From positions 7,560,501 through 7,624,500 of the forward strand of contig NC_003280.10 in NCBI RefSeq assembly GCF_000002985.6: 64,000 nt of DNA. The letters are read 5' to 3'. Positions 13,951 through 28,500 of this stretch are shown here, piece after piece. This DNA is from Caenorhabditis elegans (Eukaryota; Nematoda; Chromadorea; Rhabditida; Rhabditidae). Numbering within the stretch: position 1 is the first letter of the stretch; each line of letters opens with the position of its first letter. The notes under the pieces are model-generated. The model was not told where the DNA came from. It made no database searches and saw only the letters and a list, made by a program, of their open reading frames with translations. Made by a program: the position numbers and the translations under genes.

Positions 13951-15277
13951 ATGATCTTGAGATTTTCCATTTTCCTCCTTTCCGTTTCTACATGCCTAAT
14001 TTTTGCTGGACGTATTGATTTACAAAATCGTGGAGGAGATGATTCTGAGGAAGATGAGATCGATGAGCAGTTCACTGACAAAAAATCAAAATCCATGTAT
14101 GAGTTTCTTTATAAACGATTGAATCAAGAAGTTGTGCCGAAGAAAAGGTTAACGCCGGCAGTCTATACAATTCCTGGTAAACCGATTTATCCAGGAAAAA
14201 TAATAAAATTTTAATTGCAGGTCCACAAGAACCACTTCCTGGTAGATCCCACTCTGGAGACTATTGGCCAGTATTTCCATTTCAAAATCAATATTCTGGA
14301 GGTCTTGATTTGGATCCTTCGATTTCTCGTCATATTGGAGGAGATTTAAATATTGCCGTACCATCTTGGGGAGTTCTAGATATTTATGGCCGTTTCTTTA
14401 ATAGAATTCACGATACAACTTCTAAATTCGGCTATGTAAATCATCCAGTGAATATGATGGACTTAGAGAAGGAAGACTTTGTGACACTCATGAGTGATCC
14501 AGCAGTACAAGCAAATAGAAGTAATCTCAGAAAACCAGAAATCAAAGACAAACATAATTTTTCAGATGCCCATCCAACACTTCCACTTGGAAAGTTTGCA
14601 AAAACATATGTTCCACTCAATTGTAAGCCTCCATTATGCAATCCATATCAAATGAACTTCGGACTTGGTGTATGTTTTGAATATTTAATTTTTGACGAGC
14701 AATATACATTGTTTTGAAATTTCAGGTTGAGCATGATTGGGGAGGCTCTGATGGAGTTGAAGGAGATATTGATGTTCCAATTCCCATTTCTAAAGGAATG
14801 GCTTACAGAATGCCATTCTCTGGAAAAGTTTACTACAGTAAGATTTGGTATTAGAAACTATTCATAAAAGTAATTTTAACTTCAGATCGTGAAAATGTCA
14901 CAGTTACATATGGTCAAAATCTGGGTCCTATCGAGCCATATTCCAGTTTGTTCGATTATCAAAAACACAGAGATCCTGCATTGCGTATCCCTAGAAGGTG
15001 GACAAGAAGTGTTCAAGAACCGGTTGAAATACAAAAGCCGATGATGAGAATGAGAAATATGGTTGTACCAGGAATGGCATATATGCCTTATATGAATTCA
15101 GTTTCTCTATACCCATATATTTCGAAAATGCCTGAGCAATGGCTTCAGCCTGATCCATATTATTCAACAAAGGATATTTACCAACAAATATTTTTATCTC
15201 AACAACTGTACGGTGGTTCAGTCAAAAGACGACGGAAGTATAGAATTATTCCTAATTATCATTTTGTGTATTTTTAA
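13951..15277 (+). CDS. Secreted nematode protein, duplicate A, function unknown
   Basis: Five exons: 13951-14176, 14221-14520, 14566-14669, 14726-14837 and 14886-15277, in frame, 377 residues. A signal peptide (MILRFSIFLLSVSTCLIFAG) precedes a very acidic stretch (DDSEEDEIDEQ), then conserved blocks shared with duplicate B: GDYWPVFPF, IGGDLNIAVPSWG, FGYVNHPVNM, DPAVQANR, CKPPLCNPY and the late RRWTRS. The C-terminal part has dibasic runs (KRRRKYR) that look like proprotein-cleavage sites. The four introns match positions in duplicate B, so the pair arose by tandem duplication. The 45-nt intron 14521-14565 has an open frame and could be retained, adding 15 residues. I do not recognise the family outside nematodes. 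Confidence 0.85.
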
Positions 15278-15429
15278 TGAATTTGAATCGACTTTCTAAT
15301 AATTGAAACCTAATAAATGAACGGATGAACTCCTTGATCTTCGTGTGAAAATCCTGCTTATCAATTGTTTCTTGTTTTTGAAACACTCTCGTCTTTCTTA
15401 CAAATCCTTTCTCAGTTTCCATTTCATCC

Positions 15430-17082
15430 ATGCGATCCATTCACCAGGTACTTTTTCTTCTGATATTACTGGCTTATGTCGATTCGAAGGCTAAGTTAGA
15501 TCTCCAGGATCAAGGAGACATTGAAGAAGAAGAAGACGATGTTGATGAAGATGATGGACCAAATGGAAAAGATGTTTATTCATTTCTTGCAAGTAGAATG
15601 CATCAAGATCTGGGATTGAAGAAACAAAAGAAAGCGCACATTTATAAAATCCCTGGTTAGTTTTTTAAAGATGCTGTTGCATCCATTTGTTTTATTCAAA
15701 ATGGGCTCAAAAATGAATTATCGAAACTTCTGGATAATTAAAAAAAAATACTTTAAAAACGGGTGAGGATTTTTTCATTAAGCACTTTGCTGCAAAGACC
15801 TCTTCCCATTATTTTCTTAAAACGTTGATTTTTTGACCCCTTTTCTCTTCTGTTCGGATACAGATCGATTTCCAATTTTCAGGACCACAGGAGCCCCTTC
15901 CTGGAAGATCTCATGATGGAGATTATTGGCCAGTATTTCCATTTGCAAATCAATTTTCTGGTGGAGTAGATCTTGACCCAGCTATTTCCAGAGTCTGTGA
16001 TATCATAATTTTTTATTTTTCGGTAATTTTTTTCAGCACATTGGAGGGGACATGAACTTTGCAGTACCTTCTTGGGGAATGCTAGATCTCTATGGCCGCA
16101 TGTATTATGCTAGGTAATTCTTTAACATCATTTGGTGTGAAATATGTGTTTTTAGAACTCAAGATACTACAACCAAATTTGGATATCTCAATCATCCAGT
16201 TAATATGCTTGATTTGGAAAAAGAAGATTTTGTGAAATTAATGAGCGATCCAGCTGTTCAAGCAAATAGAAGTTTGTAGGTTTAAAAGTTCCCCGAAAAC
16301 TTTTTTTATTTTTAGGAGCACATCCGACACTTCCTATGGGTCAATTCGGCAAGCAATTCATGCCAATGTCATGTAAACCACCTCTATGTAACCCATACCA
16401 TATGAACCTGATGATGGGGGTAACGTTTTTGAAAACATTTAAAAAGTGAAAATGAAATAAATTTGTAGGTTGAACATATGTGGGGAGGACCTGATGGTGC
16501 AGAAGGAGAAATTGACGTGGCTATTCCAATGTCTAAGGGAGTTGCTTATAGATTTCCATTCTCTGGAAACTTGTACTTTAGTGAGTTGATTTGTTTATTG
16601 CCGAGTTCCAAGTACTCAAGAAGAATTAAATTTTTTCAGCTCGAGACAATGTCACAGTTCACTATGGGCATAATTTGTCACCTATTGATCCATTTGGCAG
16701 TTTATTTGATTATCAAAAGAACAGAGATCCAGTTCTTAAAAATTTGATTCCGAGAAGATGGCCGAGAAGCATTCAGGAGCCAACAGAAGCTCCAGTTCAT
16801 CGACACATGGGTGCAGTGTATCCACCTTCTCAACAAATGTATGATCTTCCATATCAGATGGCAATGTTGCCGATCTTAAGTACAGTAAGTCTAACGATTT
16901 TTTTTTTAACTTTCATCATTTTTAAGCCCCCATTCTATAGCCACGTAGTTCAAAAAAACTATCGACCAATGATACCACTTCGAAGATCTCCACCAAGAAG
17001 AAAACGACATTTTGCATATAATCCAGGAAACATGTATCCGAACTACTATCCTTACCCTACTTTTTTAAAATTTAATAACTGA
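15430..17082 (+). CDS. Secreted nematode protein, duplicate B, function unknown
   Basis: Eight exons: 15430-15655, 15883-15992, 16037-16113, 16156-16271, 16316-16419, 16469-16580, 16640-16884 and 16927-17082, in frame, 381 residues. The first exon is 226 nt, exactly as in duplicate A. Domain order is the same: signal peptide (MRSIHQVLFLLILLAYVDS), acidic run (EEEEDDVDEDD), GDYWPVFPF, HIGGDMNFAVPSWG, FGYLNHPVNM, CKPPLCNPYH, IPRRWPRS and a basic RRKRHF site near the end. Two extra introns (at 15993 and 16114) are absent from A. The last intron, 42 nt, uses a weak TTTAAG acceptor and is open in frame, so the 3' join is the least certain part. The gap to duplicate A's stop is 152 bases. Confidence 0.82.
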
Positions 17083-17254
17083 AAATAATAATTCTAATAA
17101 AATGTAATAACCAGAGTGACCAAACTCTTCAAATGAACACATCCTCAAAGTTTTCGGAGCAGGAAGTGGGCTGAAGTGGATCACGTATTTAGTGTCATAA
17201 TACAAATATCGTAAGGTCATTAAAAGAATTTGGAAAGTCATTCGTATTGAAATC

Positions 17255-19744
17255 ATGTGGGTCATCGTTGCTATTCTGTTTTCTATTGAAAATTGTGAGT
17301 TTTTTTAGAAGTCAACCAACAATTTGTTTATCTGCGATTTTTAAATTTAAATACGTTTTAATTATTTTTATTTAAACAGTAGGAGTTTGAACAGTGCTTA
17401 AGTTTTCTCAAAATACAATTTTTTTTTTGGAAATTTAGCAATGTTTTGAATGAGTTTTTTTTACTGTTTAACTGTAATATTTGGCCAACTTGGACTATTA
17501 TGAATGAAAACCAATTTATTATTTTTAGTCTGTTTATCTTGTCGAATAGAAAGTTCACTTCATGGAGTATACAAAAGACAATCAACCAATTTGATGCCTG
17601 TTGAAGTTATTGGAAGACAAAATGTTGTTTATGAGGAGGTATCAGTTTGAACTTTAAAAACTATTATTGTCAATTTCTAATTATAGATTACTCTGACAGC
17701 TACATCAATAAGTAACTATGGAGATTGTTATACTAAACATGGACCATCATATATTATGGGATTGAAGTTCGAGATCGTGAAACTAGCCATTTTTAATTTC
17801 AAAAGTTTTACAGAAGAATGGGTCGCCCGATCTGTTTCCGATGTCTTACTCCAATTTTACTGTCTCAAAATGTTCTTCAGTTGGCACATCAATATGGTTA
17901 ATTTCTTTTTTTTTCCATGAGACTTAAAAGTTTGTTCAAATTCCAGAAGAAAACTGCTATGAAACCGAAAAAGAAGCGAAAATGACATGCTTCGACTCGG
18001 CTCTTGTAACTATTTCAGATGGAAATTTATTGTTCCGTGAGTTGATATTTTTCCTTTTCTTTTTAATTTTAACTAAAATTCTAGGAACTTCTGATGAGCA
18101 AGCAGCAAGTTGTAGTCCGATTGATGGAAGATTTGATGTATCTTACCGTATGAATGATGCTGCTCTCAGTTGTGAATCTGGTGAAGGATCTACAGTAAGG
18201 GTGATGAACTGAATGTTTGATGTCTAATCTTCTTCAGGCAAACACTTGTGATTCGTCTTCAAAAATTCAAATTGATTTCAAAAACTGCTCATTTCCGGAT
18301 TTTCGTAAGTGAAAAAACTTGATTCTTTAAATTTTGATTTCAATAATTTATTTCAATAATTTCAAGAAATGTCTCTTCGATGTATTGGATCCTGGAGAGA
18401 CAAAAAAAATCAACAGTATTTTATAGTGCAAAACGAGGAAAATGAAGAATATCGCTGCGGGGTATAGTAATATTCTAGGAGTTGTAAAATGAACACTAAC
18501 GAATTTCAGATTGTTATAGAAGACACCAATGTCAAAAAACTATACTTTGCGAATGGTTCATCATGTTCATCATTATCCATGAAAACTGCATTCGATAGTT
18601 ATTATTTCCATTCAGGAGCAGTTGCAAAACCGTTTGCTCCGTGTGCATTTCCCGTTTGGATGCAGGGAGAATTTGATTCAATGAGAGTTTCCTCTCATGA
18701 ATTACAATACTTACAACATCATGTTGGTGCAGTTCCTCTTATTTCGCATTGTGTTCAAACTTTTGAGGATCGAGTAATGGTCTTCTCCGAAACGAAATGG
18801 TGAGTATCAAATGGTCATTATTTCAAATTACCAATAAAATTAAAAATTCAGTGGAGAACCCCTAGGATATCATTGTCTTTTGTTTAATGCAAGAAGTCAA
18901 AATTTAATTGAATTCAAGACAAGTGTACCCACCGATCGATCAAATACCAGCATTTGCACGTAAGCCTCCTGAGTGTTTTGTAGGATCTAATTATCAAGAA
19001 AAATATTTCAGAAACAATACTCAATGGGAAAGTGTTCCATGGTTCTCTTCAGTTGTTTTAAACACTTCACCATATCCATGTGGTATATTTGGAATTTTTT
19101 CAACTCCTAAAACATTAGATCAAGATTATTGTTACGACGTTGTATTTGATTGCACCGATTCTTCAAAAATGGATATTTTGGCATACCACTGCAGTGATGG
19201 AGTTATTTTTGATTGTAAGTTACCTCAATTGATCTTTTTTTCGAAATCCCAAGATAATTTATACATAAATGTAATTTAGCTCGTTCATATACTTGTCTTG
19301 CTTCTTGGAAACATGATGACCGTCTTTTGATATATTCAAATCGTGGTAGTGATGAGAAAGAATGCTTTGTTACACATTTTCATGAAGGCAAATTATTTAT
19401 GGCTGCTACAGGAGATCAGTGCGAACGAAACATTGATTTTGCCAAAAACCAAGATTTAATTATGGTTTTGGAGGAGAAACGTAAGAGTTATTTTGATTTT
19501 TTTTGATTTTCCATTCAGAACTTCAGAAACTTGCCGAAATCACACATTCAAGTCAAGAAAGCCAACAACTCCCATAAAGCTTCACGCATCTCCTATACTT
19601 GAATTAAACACAACTTCTACTCCAGAAGAACAAACTACAACAATAGACATATCAGTTTTATCAGATGAATTCTGGTTTTCTTCAGCATTCAGAACAAATC
19701 AAGTAACATCGCTAATAATTATTTTCTTATTTTTAATTCAATAG
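17255..19744 (+). CDS. Cysteine-rich extracellular protein, probably membrane-anchored
   Basis: About twelve exons; start MWVIVAILFSIEN, first exon 17255-17294, stop at 19744. The mature part holds repeated cysteine modules: GRPICFRCLTP, ASCSPIDGRFDVSYRM, LRCIGSWRD, CAFPVWMQGEFDS, SVPWFSSVVLNTSPYPCGIF and TCLASWKHDD. This arrangement matches the set of consecutive invertebrate domains of unknown function that I recall as DUF7042 to DUF7045, found in fly and worm surface proteins. A Thr-rich stalk (NTTSTPEEQTTT) leads into a hydrophobic C-terminus (SLIIIFLFLIQ) with no charged tail, which fits a GPI-anchor signal or a tail anchor. The last acceptor had to be the second of two adjacent CAGs to keep frame. 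It converges with mks-3; the stop codons are 25 nt apart. Function unknown. Confidence 0.8.
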
Positions 19745-19769
19745 ACAATCGTAAAAAAATGAATTAATA

Positions 19770-23141
<3,372 letters not shown>

Positions 23142-23380
23142 CTAGTAACTGAAAAAGCAAGGGTTTGGTCAATTTGTGCAGCAGGAATGAGAAACGAACC
23201 ACGTTGTCATGGTGATGTTGTGCGGCAGGAGACCCAAAGGGAGGAGAGAGCATACAAATGGTGTCACAAGGAGACGGAGGATATTCCATTTTTAATTTCT
23301 GAACGAATAAATAAGTTGGACATTTAAATAATTCTAATTTAAATAAACTTTTAGCCAATGGTGAAAAAGGAATTAGAAAA

Positions 23381-24814
23381 CTACCCAAACTCGCGAAATT
23401 GCGTAATTTCAAACCGGCGTATCTTGAAAAATACACTTCTACGAAACAAATGTTCAACTAACAAAATGATCAGAAATATTTTTTCTTTCTATTGCATTGC
23501 ATTTTTTTTCCAAAATACAAGTTGATTGTTGGGTTATGCCTAGTCAAAGACAATTCACCAAAATCTATCAACATTTTTGAGAACTGTTCTGCTGTACCAG
23601 TTATAACCCAACATCCATTGAGTTTCAAAAAGGAAATGATTTTTAATAATAATTATGAAATATTTTTCTACATTTAATCAATTTCAAGTTTTTTGATATT
23701 TTCATGTTTACCCAAGTTACAGACCGTTTTTCGAAAAAATCCAATTTCGCTCATAAAACTCTTCATATCCAACCTATCGACTTGAAATTTTGAAAAATGA
23801 TATTTTTTTTGAGGTCTCTACAATGTCCTAAAAAATCTTTCAAAAAATCCTGCTAATCTCGAAAATCGTCCTCCGCTCCAAAAAATGAAATCGGACTTTT
23901 GCTTTTCGAGAAATGGGCAAAAAAATCAAATTGCGATTTTTGGGTCGAAAAATATATTTTTAGAAAGCTGAGAACACGCTATTTACGAATTTCATGTTCA
24001 TTTTAAGTGATTTCTTCTCTGAAATGACCTAAAAATTAAACAAAAGAACATATTTTTAATTCTCACGTGTAATTTTTTTAATGTATTTGCTTTAAAACAA
24101 TTGAAACACTGAGCAAATTACCAAATAATTACACGTGAGAATTAAAAATATGTTCTTTTTGTTTAATTTTTAGGTCGTTTAAGAGAAGAAATTATTCAAA
24201 ATGAACATTAAGTTCGTAAATAGCGTGTTCTCAGCTTTCTAAAAATACTTTTTTCGACCCAAAAATCGCAATTTGATTTTTTTGCACAAAAGCAAAAGTC
24301 CGATTTCATTTTTTGGAGCGAAGGACGATTTTCGAGATTAGCAGGATTTTTTGAAAGATTTTTTAGGACATTGTAGAGACCTCAAAAAAATGATTATTTT
24401 TCAAAATTTCAAGTCGATAGGTTGGATATGAAGAGCTTTATGAGCGAAATCGGATTTTTTCGAAAAACGGTCTGTAACTTGGGTAAACATGAAAATATCA
24501 AAAAACTTGAAATTGATAAAATGTAGCAAAATATTACACAATTATTATTCAACATCATTTTCTTTTTGAAACTCAATAGATGTTGAGTTATAACTGGTAC
24601 AGCAAAACAGTTCTCAAAAATTTTGATAGATTTTGGTGAATCGTCTTTGACTCGGCATAACCCAACAATTAACTTGTATTTTGCAAAAAAAATGTAATGC
24701 AATGGAAAGAAAAATATTTCTGATCATTTTGTTAGTTTAACATTTGTTTTCTAGATGTCTATTTTTCAAGATATGCCTGTTTGAAGATACGGAATTTAGC
24801 GAGTTTGGGAAGTT
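23381..24814. repeat. Long inverted-repeat element, copy 2
   Basis: The left end (ACCCAAACTCGCGAAATTGC) mirrors the right end (...AATTTAGCGAGTTTGGGAAG). The arms are about 0.7 kb and meet near 24100, where ATTCTCACGTGTAATTT and its complement flank a short loop. Shared blocks with copy 1 (AACAAATGTTCAA, CTTCATATCCAAC, GAGGTCTCTACAATGTCC, CGTCCTCCGCTCC) show common origin, but many substitutions separate them, so this copy diverged long ago while its own arms stayed alike. It lies between mks-3 and the 3' end of syd-1. Apparent open frames inside both arms are mirror images of one another and are not genes. Confidence 0.9.
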
Positions 24815-25009
24815 ATTTTTACCGCTAGTGAGAGTGATGTACACAGTGAGAGTGATGAAAGCGCAAAGTCTATTAGAAAAGATAGTCATTGAACTTTCCA
24901 TTAGAGTCAGGGAAAGTTGCCAAAAATACCCGAAATCTGCAAAGAGTACTGTAAGCTATCTTTAAAAACTTTAGAGAATATGAAATAGTTTTTTGTCACT
25001 TTTTAGATA

Positions 25010-25063
25010 TTTTTCGGCTTTACACCAAATTTTTCGGCTTTACACCAAAGGCTTTACACCAAT
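25010..25063. repeat. Short tandem repeat, unit GGCTTTACACCAAA
   Basis: Three close copies of TTCGGCTTTACACCAAA-type units follow one another, the last shortened. This is a small slippage-type tandem array just right of inverted-repeat copy 2. Confidence 0.8.
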
Positions 25064-25579
25064 TATTTTTATATGGTTTTCATTTCCCAGGAAATTCCCA
25101 TATTGTTATTTTTGTTTTTCATTTATGTAAAAGATTATTGATTTTCGATAAGCACAATAAAAATACATTCCTGTCAAAGATATAATTCGAAAAAAAAAAC
25201 AAAAACTGATTCATTTGTTCATAAATAATAAAATTGTATGTTATCAAATCATTTAATCAAAATTCAATAAAACGGCTAGTGAGCACATTTGTATCATTTA
25301 AGAGAACAACACCCATGAGGACTCAAAGAGCACTGACAAAAACTGTCTATATTGCTCGGAAAGGGAAAGACAATGATGGTAAACATTATTTGAATAAAAA
25401 CGAATAAATTGAAAATATCAGGATAAAAAGGGAGTATTCATGGTTTGAAAAGTAAAGGCGAGGGATTAGGCATGAAATCAACGTATAACATTTCTGTAGA
25501 TTACCGGTATTTTAATAGAAAGGAACGGGACAAGAGAAAATGCACCTAGAGATTGAAACAAATCTATTTGTGGAGGAAA
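25064..25579. other. 3' flank of syd-1, no gene seen
   Basis: AT-rich sequence that probably includes the 3' UTR of syd-1. No open frame with splice support was seen. Confidence 0.4.
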
Positions 25580-28500
25580 TCAGCACTGCGATTCCGAGAC
25601 ATAGGCGATGACGCCTCCTTTCTGACATGTCGTGGCCGGACTATCTGATCCGCTTTCGCTGTCTGAAAATTATTTAAATAATCAAAAAATGTGCAGAATT
25701 TTATATTGAAACTATCTATCACAGTGATGGACTAAATCAAAATGTGCTTCATGCTAGTTCATGCTTCTTCAGGGGAGCAGCGCCGTCAAAGATATGGTTA
25801 AAGTACTTATTAAAGATTCAAAAAATATCAAATTTAGGTTAATTTTTACGAATTTTTCGCAAAACTTTATTCGTGAAACACATTGTATAAAGCAAAAAAC
25901 TAATTTTTGAAAATGATTTATAAATGTTGAAAACTTTTTATTAGGCTTTTTAAGATTATTAAGGTAAAAGACTAAAACCCCCAGAATATTCAAAAAAAAT
26001 CATTTCCATATAATTTTTTAACCCAATGGTTTTAAATTAGTTTTATCAGAGTTTTGACTTCAACGTTGTCGCTGATCTCCCTCTGAAAAGTGATTACGAA
26101 CACTGTGCGCTGACTAAAATGAAAAGGAAAACACGTGGATTCGGACTACTGTATGATACTGTAGGATAGTTGAGTAGAAAAGGAAAGAACTCGACCAACT
26201 CACTAACTCTTGAGGGCCATATCGACAAAATCATTTGGAGACTTGAAGATGCTTGATTGATATCGAGTGTACGGACTGCTGCCATTTTGGATGTTGGTGA
26301 TATTGTATATGGAGAGAACGTGTCGAGACAAAAGAAAAGAAGTGGTGCAAATATCTGTAAAAACGTAAATTATTTGAAAAAAAATCAAACTTAATACTCA
26401 CCAATGATAATCGAGTCGGAGTCAGCCCATTATGTGGAGAAGAGCATAGAACTGTACTCAAATGATCAAGAACTAGAAGTAGACAGTTTTTAGCAGAGAG
26501 TTGAAGGCAGTCAATGATTTTTAAGACGAGATGTCGATTCGTTTGAACATCATTTGGTAGTGCAACTGAAGCAGCTTCTAGAAGCATTCCGTGAATTTGA
26601 GGAGATATTAAAGGTTCCGGAAGTTCTCGAAGGAAATCTTTAATAAGACAAGCAATCACATTCGTGTCAGGAATTGATTCCGCGGCAAGTTCTGTGCCAA
26701 GTGGATTTGATTCCAATTCGGCTCGTAACATCTTTTTCTTTTCCACGGAGCCACATACTGAAATATTTATTATTAATTTTATTTTGAAAGTAGAAGAATA
26801 CATTTTAACAAGAAAATAACTCACAAACGTAAAGCCCACTGTAATCCACTCCTCTTTTCTCAATTTCTTGAATAAGCCTTGTGAGAACAATTGGTGTATC
26901 TCGGCGTTCTCTTTGAACTAATCTTGATAATGAAATTCCAAATACTCCATTCAATCGGGGATTTACTGTTCTTCGGAATACTGCTTGTAAATCATGAAAT
27001 CCAATTCGAACAATAAGCTGACCACGTGGCTCCAAATTTAAAGCGAAAACTCTATCATCATTTAGTTGATCGACGACAAATGCTTCCAAAAGTTTCAGAG
27101 AACCTTTGTGGCAAAGTTTATGTCGGAACTGTGGATGCCAGGAGTAGACGAAAAAATTCGAAACCGTTGCATTAACAACATCAATATGGAATGTTTCACG
27201 CCACTTGAACTTCTGCTCAATGGTCGATACACCAGTCCGAGCTCGATGTTGTTCATCCACCTGGAAAATTAAAAGATCAGATTACCCTTTTTCTTTACTT
27301 TCACAATTCTCACCTCAAGAACACAATACATTTCCTCGGTGAGCCCTTTTTGTTTCTCTGGAATTTTAAGCCCACGTCCTTCGACAATGTGAACATAAAG
27401 AATTCCAGTTAAACTGCTCACGCTTAAGCGATCCACGTTTATTCCTGGACCAGCTGCCCGGAGCGGTGCTCTTCGGTTCATCAATGGTGAAACATGATAT
27501 CTATCAAAAACTGCAGAAGGCCGATCTTGAACAATTGGAGGTGGATGGCGTGGCAATACTGGACTTCCAACAAGACTTTGAGCTAATACTGTTCTTCCTG
27601 GTAGAGATGACGTCCTTGGAGCTCTTTGTTCTCCATATGTATGTGACCATCGTGTTGCTCTTTGTCCGGGTGGAAATGGTCCATACATTCCCCTTGGATC
27701 ATATGGTCCTGCCCAATTTCGATATTCTGCTGCTGAGAAAATGTCATTCACAGTTCTTCCCGGACTTCCATTAGACAATCGAAATTGTTGCTCTGAAAAC
27801 AAAAAAGTTTATTCTAGTTATGCTTTCCCTTTTTCTTCAAGAATCTCGGAACATTTTCTGCTCCATTTGTTCCATTGTGGTCAGATAGACATGCTCGGAC
27901 AGCGCGTGCTTTTCCTTCCGCACTTGTTTCAGTGCCTCTAATGCACTTGTTCTAAGTCTCTACATAGCCAACGATTCTATCGTCGATGCGATAATTTGAC
28001 AAGAGGAAAACAAGGAATAGTAGACCCGTTGAGGTGTGACAACTTGTCAGTACTAATTAGCTCTCGGGAAACGGACGATTACTTACGTTGGGTTAGTCTG
28101 GAAAATGGAGGAGACGAGTATTCCGGAGCAGATATTGCTCCATCACTTTCTTCTCCACAAAGATCAGATGTTGATACAACATCATTTCTCCATTTGACAT
28201 TTCTACCACCTAAATGAAATTAATTTATGATCTATTTTTTGAAACTGAAAAACCAACCAGTCATGATCCTTCGACGAGGCAAAGAATTGCTTTTGTTACT
28301 ATCGTTCGCTTGACGAAGAGTTCGTGGAAGGATTGGCGAGCACAACGAGCGAGATAATAACGGGTCTGTTGGCACAGAAGAAGACAAACGGCCAGTCATC
28401 GGGTCGTATGGAAGGTCGGCAGAAGAACGCATGAGAGGATCTCGTGCTGAATATGGAATTGAGCCAAGAATATCAGGTGGTGGTACTGCTGTTGAAGATC

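Noticed and set aside
23492-24702. Two open frames on opposite strands with nearly the same translation (IFF.KYKLIVGLC...)
   Set aside because: They are the two arms of the inverted-repeat element read in mirror orientation; there is no start context, splice logic or codon-use support.
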